Shown: positions 1 to 10,568 of the stretch, piece by piece
Position numbering within the stretch: position 1 is the first letter of the stretch
Layout of the letters: every line of letters starts with the position of its first letter
Assembly: GCA_003344405.1 (NCBI GenBank)
Contig: NOWV01000129.1
Location: 124,001-188,000, forward strand
DNA: 64,000 bases
Source: Trichoplax sp. H2
Taxonomy: Eukaryota; Placozoa; Uniplacotomia; Trichoplacea
Direction: 5' to 3'
Position numbers and translations under genes: made by a program
The notes under the pieces: generated by a model
Seen by the model: the letters and a program-made list of their open reading frames with translations, nothing else
The model's database searches: none
Told to the model about the DNA's origin: nothing

Positions 1-554
1 ATTCATTTCTTAAATAATAATCATCTAGCTCTCAAAAAGTCACTAGTGGTACTGCCGACAATGTCAATAATACCATTGCATGCTTTCAAATTGTTTTTTT
101 AAAGATCCATTTCCGACGAAGACGAGATCATCAAAAATGCAAGTCAATAATCGTTCAACAATGTTTCTTCCTTGACTAATGTAATTTGTAACTGAATAAG
201 ATTTATTACAAAATGTTTTATGTTCATAAAAAATTTAATTTCGTCTTCAAGCTGATCTTAAAGGGTGAAATAAATATGAAAAGTAAGAGTTATCAGATAT
301 GGCCAAAGTCGAACGATTGGCCATACCTACCATTCGCATGTTAAAAATAATAAGAAAATGTGGCTATTTATGATCTGTCCAATAAATCTTTCAGCTTATA
401 TAAACTTATAGCAAGAGTAATTGTGGAAGTAGTCCTACATTCCGTCAATGTTGTATGGAGATTGTTACTGGCTAACTTGACTAAAAGGATCCTTTTAGTG
501 GTAACCGTTTTACGACACAAGTAGTAGTACCGTATGGATATCTGTTATGTTATG

Positions 555-1470
555 AACCTATTGAGTACATTCCTTGTTCGCTTGTTTCCGATGTGAATTC
601 AACGATAGTAAGTCAGAGTCGACGTGGTATAGGTTATGTAGATTGTGAAAACTACCTTGCATGGTATCTAATTTTATCACACAAATAAGGATGTGTACGT
701 CTTGGATGACAACATTAGTCGGTATCTTCTTCTGAATGTGTCTCTCTTTTATGACAACATTAGTCGGTATCTTCTTCTTAATGTGTACCTCTTTAGTGAC
801 AACATTAGTCGGCATCTTCTTCTTAATGTGTACCTCTTTTATAACAACATTAGTCGATGTCTTCTTCATGTGTACCTCATCCATGACAATACTAATCGAT
901 ATCTTCTTGTTCGTTTGTTTCGAATGTAGGTTGAATTACAGCAAGGAACCATGTTCCATACCGTCCTTTCGATTTTAATATCTAGTACTGTACAGGGCTG
1001 ATTTTAAACTGGTTTATTGCAGATGTTATCAAGGGCCAACTTGAACTACATGGATGTTACCGTAAGTCTTTTGTAACTGAGCTTGTTTTGGACGTGAATT
1101 GCAGCAAGAATTCATGTTATACATAATAATTAAGATTTTGATGTTGTGTATAGTACTGATTTTAGACTCATTAGGCTAACTTGAGCTACATGCACGCTGA
1201 ACGAATGGTGTCCCATTTCATAACCAGTAAAATGATATGTCTATCAACTATGACTTCATCAATCGATATCCTCTTAGCTTGTTTTAAACATGATTGGAAT
1301 TGTAGCAAGAATCTATACTACATTCAATACTCAACCTGTTAATGGCATAGACATGATTGATTTAGACATAGGGAATGATATGGCCTATTAACTATGACTC
1401 CATGAATCGATATCTTCTTTAGCTTGTTTTGGACGTGATTTGAGTTGCTGCAAGAGTCTAGTTGTCTATT
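555..1470. repeat. degenerate dispersed/tandem repeats of about 145-185 bp
   Basis: A recurring block contains the words cgatatcttctt, gcttgtttt, gtgaatt and gcagcaagaa. It appears near 560-605, 896-950, 1079-1115, 1262-1310 and 1406-1455. Between the blocks a second shared word, ttttagactcgttta or close variants, recurs near 1000, 1160 and 1510. The copies are diverged, so this is an old tandem array. No gene is seen in 1-3100; the short open frames here follow the repeats. Confidence 0.6.
708..926. repeat. 45-bp tandem repeat, four copies plus a degenerate fifth
   Basis: The unit begins gacaacattagtcggtatct and restarts at 708, 753, 798 and 843, exactly 45 bp apart. A diverged copy follows at 885 after a 42-bp spacing. 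Because 45 is a multiple of three, all frames stay open in periodic form on both strands. The apparent 78-108-residue open frames here are repeat artefacts. The array lies inside the larger degenerate repeat field. Confidence 0.9.
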
Positions 1471-1499
1471 CAAATGTAGAATGTTGATGGCATTTCCCG

Positions 1500-2640
1500 G
1501 AGTGATTTTAGACTCGTTTATAGAGGATATTTGTCATGGGTTAACTTAAACCACATGAGTGCTATCATTATTTCATTCTAAAATTTATGCTATGTCCATG
1601 TTGGATATCCATTCAGATAGAGTCGATGTTGTCTACGACACTGGCGACTTTTGTCAACTACGTCTTACCATGTTGACGATATTGGTCATTGGGCAAGATG
1701 TCACTCTGTCTATTTTCTCGTGATACTGTATATCGAATCTACTTCATAAGGAATCCTAGCCTATTTTACGTTTATTTGGAGTGATGTTGATTTTTTTCTC
1801 CATTCTGTTACGACATCGATTGATTAATTCAAGTCAAATACCGTGAGGGATGGACTATCGGGTATTTCCAGTATTTACTCGTCTATGAAATGGTATACAA
1901 TGTGGGCAAGTATGGATTCTACTAGGGCTAAGTGAACTTTTCAATCATTCATCCTGGTGCATGATGACATTGATGATTACGTTTCATTTTCTTCTTATTT
2001 ATGGCCATAACGATCATTTTATACAAGTTTGAACGGTATCCTTGTCGATTTTACTCCTCTTTGACTAGTGGATTGCCTTGTTTCTATTCAGTGAAAGTGC
2101 AATTTTTTTTGTTTTTCATTGGGCTCAATGAATTGATCCACTGAAAGGATCGAGAATGTTGGTCAAGTGTAACTTCATAGACTGTCTACTTAGTACTATT
2201 TCATTGCATTACTTTGCTAGGGACTCATGGCTCTATTAGTACAAGGTTTTGAAGGTGTTTTCATGCTGGGAGAACAGAATAGACAGGAGAGAAATGGAAG
2301 TGAGTATTGAATGAAATCAAGTCTGTAAACATGGTGCGTCCGACTTAGTAAGGGGTTTTTACTCATTCATCGACCTGACTACCATCCTTTCTCATGCACT
2401 TAACTAACAAAATAAGTAGACTTTATTCCACATGCAACAACAGTCAAGATCGCTCTTGATCCTGCAGGTCAATAAGATGAAAATAGCCATGGATTAACAT
2501 TGCAATAGCTACCTTTTCTTGTCCAGAAGGTGGTTCTTTGCCTGCATCCGCCATGATGGCTGGTGTCCAGTGCTGTACCTGTCATGCAATTCGACTGACA
2601 CTCCAGTACTGAGTGACTCGCGTTCGCTTCACTTCGCTAG
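1500..2640. other. no gene recognised
   Basis: I see no exon chain here. On the minus strand a 14-codon open segment with a good start context (ATG at 2554-2552) runs to a possible GTAGCT donor at 2513. No partner exon was found, so it is not called as a gene. Confidence 0.4.
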
Positions 2641-2654
2641 GCACAACAATCATC

Positions 2655-2805
2655 CTGCTGGTACCGTACCGTACTGTACAATGCACTCTGTCATTTGTGT
2701 ACTGTACACTGTACTGTACTGTACAGTACAGTGTACAGTATGACGTCTACACGTTAATATACTGTACAGTACAGTACTGTACACTGTATGTACAGTCCAG
2801 TAATA
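2655..2805. repeat. GTAC-rich palindromic array (tgtacagtaca words)
   Basis: The block is a dense mix of gtaccgtaccgtac, tactgtacagtac and tgtacactgtac words. Almost every step is the self-complementary tetramer GTAC. It can fold on itself and produces spurious Tyr/Cys/Thr/Val open frames on both strands. It lies about 0.7 kb upstream of the TRAPPC1 start. Similar arrays occur at 9596-9960 and 23218-23490. Confidence 0.85.
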
Positions 2806-3505
2806 ATGCACTGGAGTGACCACCGCGGTGGGTGTGAGCCCTGCAAATTCCAACGCGTCAACGTGGTAGAATGATGTCACAGTCGACAGTCGGCCGCAGA
2901 TGCTTGACAATGAAGAGACATGACAAGTCCTAGCTACCGTACCGTCCGTAAATATGCAGTATCTGACTGTCTGCTGCCGTCTTGATCAAAAGCGATGTCA
3001 TCCCTATCAACATAACCAATGTGATAGTAAACAGGATGGTCGGGCCAGGGAAGCAAGCCAGTGTATGACATTCTTTTTACGCACTATCACTCATTCTATC
3101 AGGGAATTGGCTAGCAACATGGAGCATCACTAGCAAAAATAATGTCGTAATACGGCCTACAAATTAAACTAGCAAAATCGCTATGGGTGACATCATTTTT
3201 GTACTGATAGGAGGCACAAGAGTACCAGTACTGTAACCGTCCCAGACTGCATGTCACATGATCGTACCCGTCACCACAGCTTGGTTGACGTCCAGTTGAG
3301 TTGAGCCTCCTCTGATATCCTTGGTAACTGGACGCCATTTTTGCTCCTTGTTCAATGTCTTGCAACTATTGCTGGAAAAAAAAACACTCTTGGTTAGCGC
3401 TATAGACGACCGTTCAAGACTTCATAAAGCTGTAGAAAACAGATAGTTCAATCAATTTAGTGAAGAACATCAAGTTAAGCTTGTAGTGGAGTTGGTGGTG
3501 CAGTT

Positions 3506-5944
3506 ATGGCCATTTATGATTTTTACATTTTCCATCGAGAAGGTACTTGCATCTATTACTGCCAATGGCACGGCAAGAAACCGCCATCGCCGTCGGTGAC
3601 AGAGGTAAATGCAGTATGGATAATGTAATATTGATGCTTTAGCCTCTAGTTGAACTCTTCAGCCATAGCGAGTTGGTGATAAGACACGTCAGATCAGCGA
3701 CATACTAAATACGAAGAGCAAATGCATTGGCCAACTTTTGACACCGTTAGACGTATTACTATAAAAGTGTCGCTTAGCATGTTCTACTAGGAGTACAGTA
3801 ATAAGATGATTGGAAAACGACTAACGCTAGAACAACTGGTAGTGAGTGGAAGGGAATGATAGAAAGCAATCTACTGTACTGTGTTGGGCAAGATTTTCAA
3901 CATTTACCCTGCCTTTCCCAGCCAGATAAAGTCTTTTACTGCTATTGCCTGGCCGGTAGAAAATACTTTAAAATAAAATAAAGAAAATGAACCGAGATAC
4001 TGTAAGTGGTACATCGACCATACTGCAAAGACTCCTACAGTATGCCTACTCATATACAACATTGTATAGAAATTGTATATTGTAGCTACTTTGAAATCGA
4101 GAATGATCACATCAGATTGGTCTAGTTCCACAGATTGCAGTGGAGTAGAAATCATTTCTCTAGTTTTTCTGGGGGGTTTCTAAGGGTACTGTGGCTACAT
4201 TTAGGAAGACGCATCTGCAGCCTTAGAAGAACGGCAAATCGAAAATATTGGGATCTACATGGAGAAGACATACTTGTACACTTGAACTAGCCAAGATTGC
4301 GTTTTACATAGTAAATTATAGTGTAGCTACTAGTTCCACAGATTACCAATGGAGTACAGTAGAGATTATTTCTCTAGTTCCTCTAAAAGGTCTGTAGAGT
4401 ACAGTAGCTACATTCAGGAATGACGTATTTGCAGTCACAGGAGAAGAACAAAATCCAAATGTTAGAATCGACATTGAGAAGACATACTGTACAACTGCTA
4501 CATTTGACGAGGCAAGATCACATTTTGGATAGTGAATTATGTTGTAGCTACAGTTATAAGATAACAATAAAGTGGATCAACAATCAAGTTCGATGGCTAA
4601 TCGACCACATCGGATTCGTCTACTTTCACAGATTGCGAATGGAGTACAGTAGCCACATTTAGGAAAACGCATCTGTAGTCACAGGAGACAGGAATTTCAA
4701 ATGTAGGGATCGACGCAGAGAAGATGTACTGTATCACTCTGACACTTGAACTAAGCAAGATCGTATTTTAGATGGTCAATTGTATTGTAGTTGTCTGTCT
4801 CCTTAAAATCGAGCGACTACATCATCTACATTATCACAGATTGAAAATAGAGCACTGTAGCTATAATGCAAACCTACAGTCACAAGACACGAATTGATAA
4901 TATCGTCAAAATCAATAAAACAATCAATCACCAGTGTCACGACAATACGGCAATATAGAATAGATAAACTTTAATGTCAAATTGGCTAAGCTATGGCCTT
5001 GAAAGATAATTATTATAAAACTACTGTGCATACAGTCTCTGCTTTCTCATCTGCATTGCTCAATCGAATGCATTTCAGGAGCATCCTGAAACAATTGAAA
5101 TAAAATTCACATTATTAAATTTTACATCTTTCTTCAACAGCATAATTGCAAGCTGATGTATGGTTTACTCTACTCACTGAAATCATTCGTACTTCGAATC
5201 TCACCCACGGATGGGTAAGTTAGTGCTACTTATTCCTCGATCGATAAAAGATACTCGTGTACATATATATATACAGTACTGTAGTACTAGAATTTGTTAT
5301 ATCTACCTGAAATATAACGGTACTATTGTAATAGTCACTGTAAATTAAAAAAAAATTCAGCTACTTTGTAGCATAACAAAATTAAGGAAAACCAATTTCC
5401 ATGTTAACACATTAAACTTTGATGTGTATGTAATTGAAATATTTTTCATTAGTATAGCAACTAGACGAAAAAATAGAATCACCTTTATTTGTGTGCATTT
5501 TAATTCTTACATCATTTAGCAAGGATCAATTTTCCAGTTACCGGACTAGTAAATATAAGTTAAATTATTATGAAACTCCAAGTGGAATAAAGTTTGTCAT
5601 GACTACCGATTTGGGTGTTGGTAATATTAAAGATATTATGAAAAGTATATACAGAAAGGTAAATCAATTATACAATTGAATAAACATATTAACTTCAGAA
5701 TAAATATAGAATAGGATAAACTACCATTCCTAAGTGATAGATCTGGATACGTAATGCCATTTGGCTATGTCCTATATATTATACATAATAGCTGAATTTT
5801 GTTTCTCTCTTGTTTTAGATTTATGTGGAATATCTAGTCAAGAATCCATTTATTGATGTATCAAAGCCGGTTTCTAGTGAATTATTTGTTTCTAAACTAG
5901 ATGCTTATGTAAAAGAATTACCCTTTTTTGAACCCAAACAATGA
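3506..5944 (+). CDS. TRAPPC1: TRAPP complex subunit 1 (Bet5), complete, 4 exons
   Basis: A core subunit of the TRAPP tethering complex, which tethers ER-to-Golgi vesicles and acts as exchange factor for Rab1 at the Golgi. Exons: 3506-3604, 5141-5214, 5520-5658, 5819-5944. All junctions are GT-AG and phase-consistent, giving 145 residues, the length of human TRAPPC1. Exon 1 encodes the N-terminal longin-fold strand and the WHGKK segment. Exon 2 encodes KLMYGLLYSLKSFV. Exon 3 encodes SKYKLNYYETPSGIKFVMTT, DLGVGNI and the following helix. Exon 4 ends KELPFFEPKQ. These match the family in order. The ATG at 3506 starts exactly where the family starts. Intron 1 is 1.5 kb and carries a repeat array. 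The gene converges on the Csm1-like gene at 6863. Confidence 0.95.
4123..4870. repeat. about 208-bp repeat array inside TRAPPC1 intron 1
   Basis: A unit recognised by cacagattg...atggagtacagtagc followed by gacgcatctgcagtcacagg and gaagacatactgtac recurs. Starts are near 4123, 4331, 4621 and 4831. Spacing is 208, 290 and about 210 bp; the middle unit carries an extra insertion. Copies are clearly diverged but alignable by eye. The whole array lies within the 3605-5140 intron of TRAPPC1. Confidence 0.8.
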
Positions 5945-6862
5945 AATTGGCCTCTACAGTAGTGGTTTGAGAGTAGCATCAATTTAATGATATTGCAATA
6001 TATCTTTGAGAGAGAAAAGAGGATAGACTCCAATAATACTATGTACTGTATCACACTATGTATCTGCTCTAGGACGCTATCCATTTTTGGTGTATTAAAT
6101 TGGAATTACTACTTTGAAGCCTTGTAGACGCATACAGTATTTGAGCACTAAAGTGATTTATTCCAAGCTTGTTACAATAATTGTCGTAGTAGAAAGATTG
6201 GTAATTTGAATGTGCACATTGCTGTGTTTTTAATGGATAGAATGGGACTGATCAAGTGGGTATACATTGTATTAGCATGTTCAATGGTGTTGTATAGTTA
6301 TCTGATGAATGCATCAACAACACAAATGCTTGTGTGTGCGTTCAGTAAGCTGTTTACTGTGAAAAACCTTCATTTTTAATTTTGTACAGTATAGTAAAAT
6401 GAATATACTAAGTTAAGATACGAAAATTGTTTGTTATGATGTTTTACGTGGAATATAAGGTGTAATTTTAATTGTTTATTGATATTCACCAAACGACTAG
6501 TTTGAACAATTATTATACATTGTAAAATAACATTTGGCTAATTTCAAAGCAAGTTTACACAAATTTTCCAGGGCTGTAATGAACAAAAGTAGAAATACTT
6601 TTAAGTGTAATCATACTGCGCTGGGTAGCTTAAAATAAGTATGAATTAATTATATGATGTTCTGTTGATACTTTTTTACAATAAAGTATACTATCAGATA
6701 AGGTAAATAAAATCTTGACATAGTCTATGTACAGTTGAATTTGTCATTACGATAAAACGTGGTTTCAATCCGGCTTGCTAATCTGATGGCACAGTTGCCT
6801 TGATTGCAAAAGACAGAGTGCTAGAAATCATAAATTAAAATTAGCTACTGCTGTAGGGAAAA
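5945..6862. other. convergent intergenic region with candidate poly(A) signal
   Basis: This is the 3' flank shared by TRAPPC1 (+) and the minus-strand coiled-coil gene. A canonical AATAAA lies at 6680-6685 on the plus strand, followed by another ataaaat at about 6707. No coding segment is seen. Confidence 0.5.
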
Positions 6863-9529
6863 CTAGGATTGCTCGTTTTGCTGTTCCAATATACGATTGG
6901 TAGATATTAGTATTCGAGCGGTCAGCATTGGGCAGTTACAAAAGTAAATTTCTTCCAATAAATGAGGCGGTAATCGAGAAACATCCAATTGGCTGTTATC
7001 AAAACAAGGTGTATACAGATATTCCTCGGTTGTTTTATTGTATCTTACGGTGAATTCCAGTCCTAAATTGATAAATGAAGTAATAGAATAATTTTAAAAT
7101 TATTTTATAAATTATCTTTTACGATCTGATGGCTGTATTATGCATAGTTATCATATGGGTACAACTTCAATGCTAACATACTGCTTTGACAGGATTTATT
7201 TTACTTTGATGGATTTTATTGTCAAACCTTTTAAATCTTGTGATCGAATTTTGAATACTTCTTTGTCCTTATTAACACTACTAAGGGGTAAGGGCTCAAT
7301 ATCTAATCGATTAAACTTTTGATATGCTTTGATAGTCATCGCTTGTTCTTCGATAACGTGCTAAATAAAAATTGTTGATTTTTAATTTATATCTCATCAA
7401 AGTATGGTACCCTTGCTATTTCTAGACAACAAGGATAAGCGTACAAAGATAGGATATTGATTGATTTTATTCTTTCATTCTCACCCTCATCGCTTCAGTG
7501 TCAGGGCTTTCAATTCTACTGTTGCGCAAGTTGTTTAACCTTTCTCTAGCTTTATTTAATTGGTGCTGCAATTTCTTATTTTCATCCACTACAGTTTGCA
7601 TTTTGCTATGGTGACACTTGAAGTTCATTTCAGTTATGATATGCAACCGATGCAGGTGATCATTTAAGAAATTGTATCTTGTTAGCTAGTCCATTTAGTA
7701 TCCAGTATTTAACATACACGTATTAACGTCGCTTATTTCTATTCATGGTAGATGGATTATTACACTGGGTACCGATAACTTACCTCTAACGCGTCTGTTT
7801 GTGAATGATTCTGTTGATCATTATTATGCGCGTTGTCTCGGCTATCTTTTACACCTTGTAATTGCTTTTGCAGGTCTTGCTTTTCATCGATGATACTTTG
7901 TAATTTTTTTCGATATAATTCGATTTTTTCATCAGATACTGTAATAAGCAAAGATTGACTTTCAATTTAATTTGATTCTTTATTATACATTGTGGTATTG
8001 GATCACTAGATTAGATGCGTGTCTACATCTGCGATAGAATACATCTTAATGGAAGTAATTGATGTACAGGATTAGGAAATCCTTTTTTGTTCAGTTCAGT
8101 TCAGTTTGAATATACCTATATACTTATGTACTACTATCCTTTCTGCTACTGCAGTTGATCATTTTTATTTACGATAATAAACACAATATATCAAGTGTGC
8201 TGTATCATATGGCATGAAAGTTTCAACTCAGATCAACATCACCATGATATGACAATTTTCATATCAACATCGTGTGTAAGACAGGAAAAATAAATACTCA
8301 ATACTGCACTTACCTCGACAACGTTCTTGACAATCTAACTCTAATTGATGATAGCGTCGTTCGGGTTCAGTCTCTCTGGTTTCTAAAAGTTTTTCGAATA
8401 ATGCGCGGAAAGTATTTTCATCGGAAGGAATGGATTGATTTTCCTATTAGGTAGAGCATAACATTGCAATGGCTTATCACTTTGTAAGTACTGATTTATT
8501 TTATGCAAGGTGAAAACAGTGACGCACGTTTGACACAGTTTCAATGAGCAATATTGGATTCAAAGGTTCAAAAATGGTTGTATTCCATTTGTACACGTAT
8601 TGATCGTACATTGCATAGACAAATGTGGGATCAAGTGCATTACGACGGAAAAGAGTTACTAGTTTGGGGTATTTTCTCATCTAGTATAAGGCCTTGTATT
8701 AGAATCCTGTTAGTAGGGTTTTGATTGGATACACTTAGGACATAGATGTATTGGTAGTCGTATGACAAGATTACTAATAACATAAGGGCATAGGTTATTC
8801 AATATACAGTACTGTAATGGCAGTGGTACGATGAAATGACTAATGATGTAACAAGAACGACATTGATTGATGTACTGTTTTTTATTTCAGGGATAGATGG
8901 ATTGATGGAAAGCTACGTTCAAAATCAAGATATCATCTTGGTGGTTACAAGTAGGCTTTTCACTTTTATTGCAGAGTGATTTCAAATGAACTCTGTATTG
9001 TGATGATGTAGCGAACAATTTGGACAAGTCTGTCTACTGGTCAAGCGATGCATTGATTCAATAAACAACAATATTGTAAGCATTCATTGGCGTCCTACGT
9101 TGTTGATGGAGGCGATTGGATGATTGATGAATAAGCGAAAGACTATACTGTACGATGAAAAGAAGAGATGATGTTGATCGTTATTGTAGGCTGTGATGTG
9201 TGTTACAGAGTGATTTAAAATTGGAATGATGTATCAGGAATAGCCTAGGACAAGACTTTCTACTATGATGAATGGATGCATCCACTGTGTATTTTTCTAC
9301 ACGATCGTGAGGGAGTTTTGGACTGGGACAGGAAACTGCAGTACTATCAAGGCAACGAAACGTAGGACGAATACTCCAAGTTATTTGAAGCGTATTTCCC
9401 ACTGACCTTGGTCGACTTTGAAGTTTTCCTTGATTGATGTCTATTTCTTCTTGCCATTGGTGAATTTTCATGACTGGAGTCGAGAGGACGCTTGATCCTA
9501 GTATACCTCCTCGAGCTGCTGGTGGCCAT
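6863..9529 (-). CDS. coiled-coil protein with Csm1/Pcs1 (monopolin)-like C-terminal domain, 6 exons
   Basis: Exons, in transcription order: 9529-9407, 8443-8314, 7938-7784, 7616-7485, 7360-7228, 7062-6863. Phases join without a break to give 290 residues. The start ATG at 9529 has an aaaATGG context. Residues 1-41 are basic and disordered. Residues 42-180 are strongly coiled-coil (Lys/Glu/Gln/Leu rich). Residues about 190-285 form a globular end with FKIRSQDLKGLEFTVRYN, EEYLYTP and SRLPPHLLEEIYF. This pattern recalls the C-terminal domain of fungal Csm1/Pcs1, which cross-links kinetochores or rDNA in the monopolin complex, with a plant relative in TITAN9. The RETEPERR segment ahead of the coil also recalls that family. 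The domain order fits and no frame break is seen. The exon 5 donor (GTTTGA) and the exon 4 acceptor (caag) are weak. The family call is inference; the gene structure is better supported. It is divergent from WWOX. Confidence 0.72.
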
Positions 9530-9595
9530 TTTAACAATTTGAATAATTTTGAATTTGACCGCTACCGTTAAAAGTTCCACAATAAATAGAAATGC

Positions 9596-9960
9596 TGCTG
9601 TACAGTGTACAGTACACTAGGGGACTGAGCTTACGATACATTGTACTGTACCTGCAGACCGTGCTAGTACAGTATGCACATTACTGTACAGTACTGTACT
9701 GTGCTGTACAGTACAGTACAGCATTTTTGAAGGATAAATACTGTACTGCAACCACTGTACACTGTACGAGACTGCAACAGAGGGTCGAGACAGACAGGCG
9801 CATAGTACAGTCGACGATGTACTGTACATTGTACTGTACACTGTATACAGTAGTACTGTACAGTACAGTACAAGGATTGTAGGCGTGCTTGTACTGTACT
9901 GTACAGTGTACGTACAGTATGTAGACTACAGTGTACAGTACACTACACTGTACATTGTAA
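9596..9960. repeat. dense GTAC palindromic array (tgtacagtac words)
   Basis: The stretch is built largely from tactgtacagtac, tgtacactgtac and tgtactgtac words separated by short unrelated spacers. It reads almost the same on both strands, so four overlapping Tyr/Cys/Val/Gln frames on both strands are artefacts. It starts 67 bp upstream of the minus-strand start codon at 9529, so it is probably in or next to that gene's promoter. Confidence 0.88.
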
Positions 9961-10044
9961 TGACAGTGCTGCAAAATGGCGATTTGAAGGGAAACAACAG
10001 TCGTACCTTCTTCTGCAATGATTTCAAATCTGCAGGATACTGAC

Positions 10045-10170
10045 TGAATTCTAGTTTGAAAATTGCATCGATTGCTCCTTCATCTATCTTTTTATATCAA
10101 ATGACAGTGAATTCTAGTTTGAAAATTGCATCGATTGCTCCTTCATCTATCTTTTTATATCAAATGACAG
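10045..10170. repeat. perfect 63-bp tandem duplication
   Basis: Copy 1 is 10045-10107 and copy 2 is 10108-10170. Both begin tgaattctagtttg and end caaatgacag, with no mismatch that I can find. Complete identity in an otherwise diverged region suggests a recent duplication. It lies 0.4 kb upstream of the WWOX start. Confidence 0.95.
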
Positions 10171-10568
10171 GCAAATTTGACAGCTTGACTACAATTTAGA
10201 GCGCCTTACACCACTCCAATAACAACCGCCTCACACTCGTACACTACCGTACAGTCTACAGTCTACAGTATTTTGTGGCCAATGTGGACTGTACTAACGT
10301 ATCCAGCAACAGGATACGACTGGTCTGTCATAGACTCACGGTCGCCATCGCCATACCAATGCCTTGTACCTGGCCTGTTCCTTCAGCCAGTTGGTTGAAA
10401 AGTCAGTCCATCCGTCTAGGAGAAAGTAGGCACTACTTCGTCAACAGCATCCATTCAAAATGGCCAAGTAGGCAAAGTCGACACAATTCATTGCTTTTAC
10501 TCATCATCATCATCTGCCACAGTATCGCCATTCATTGATCATCTTCATCACAAGTAGGAGGACCAACG

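Larger units (their letters stand above)
9530..10568. promoter_or_regulatory. bidirectional promoter region between Csm1-like gene (-) and WWOX (+)
   Basis: The two start codons face away from each other across about 1.04 kb. The interval is locally GC-richer than its surroundings. It contains the GTAC array and a perfect tandem duplication. No TATA box was assigned. An 87-codon open frame at 10275-10538 is read as leader sequence, because the WWOX homology begins only at 10569. Confidence 0.5.

Noticed and set aside
693-978. Open frames of 78-108 codons on both strands
   Set aside because: They are translations of the 45-bp tandem repeat; open periodic frames on both strands are a repeat effect.
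2513-2554. Minus-strand first exon candidate MADAGKEPPSGQEK with donor GTAGCT
   Set aside because: Only 14 codons, and no continuing exon was found between 1 and 2500.
3111-3338. Minus-strand first exon candidate starting MASSYQGYQRR (ATG at 3338) divergent from TRAPPC1
   Set aside because: Start context and position are attractive, but no second exon or family was found.
9592-9974. Overlapping open frames of 69-97 codons on both strands, rich in Tyr, Cys, Val, Gln
   Set aside because: They are translations of the GTAC palindromic array, which reads alike in every frame; the same applies at 2519-2910.
10275-10538. 87-codon frame just upstream of WWOX
   Set aside because: No family pattern; WWOX homology starts at 10569 and this lies in the presumed leader/promoter.
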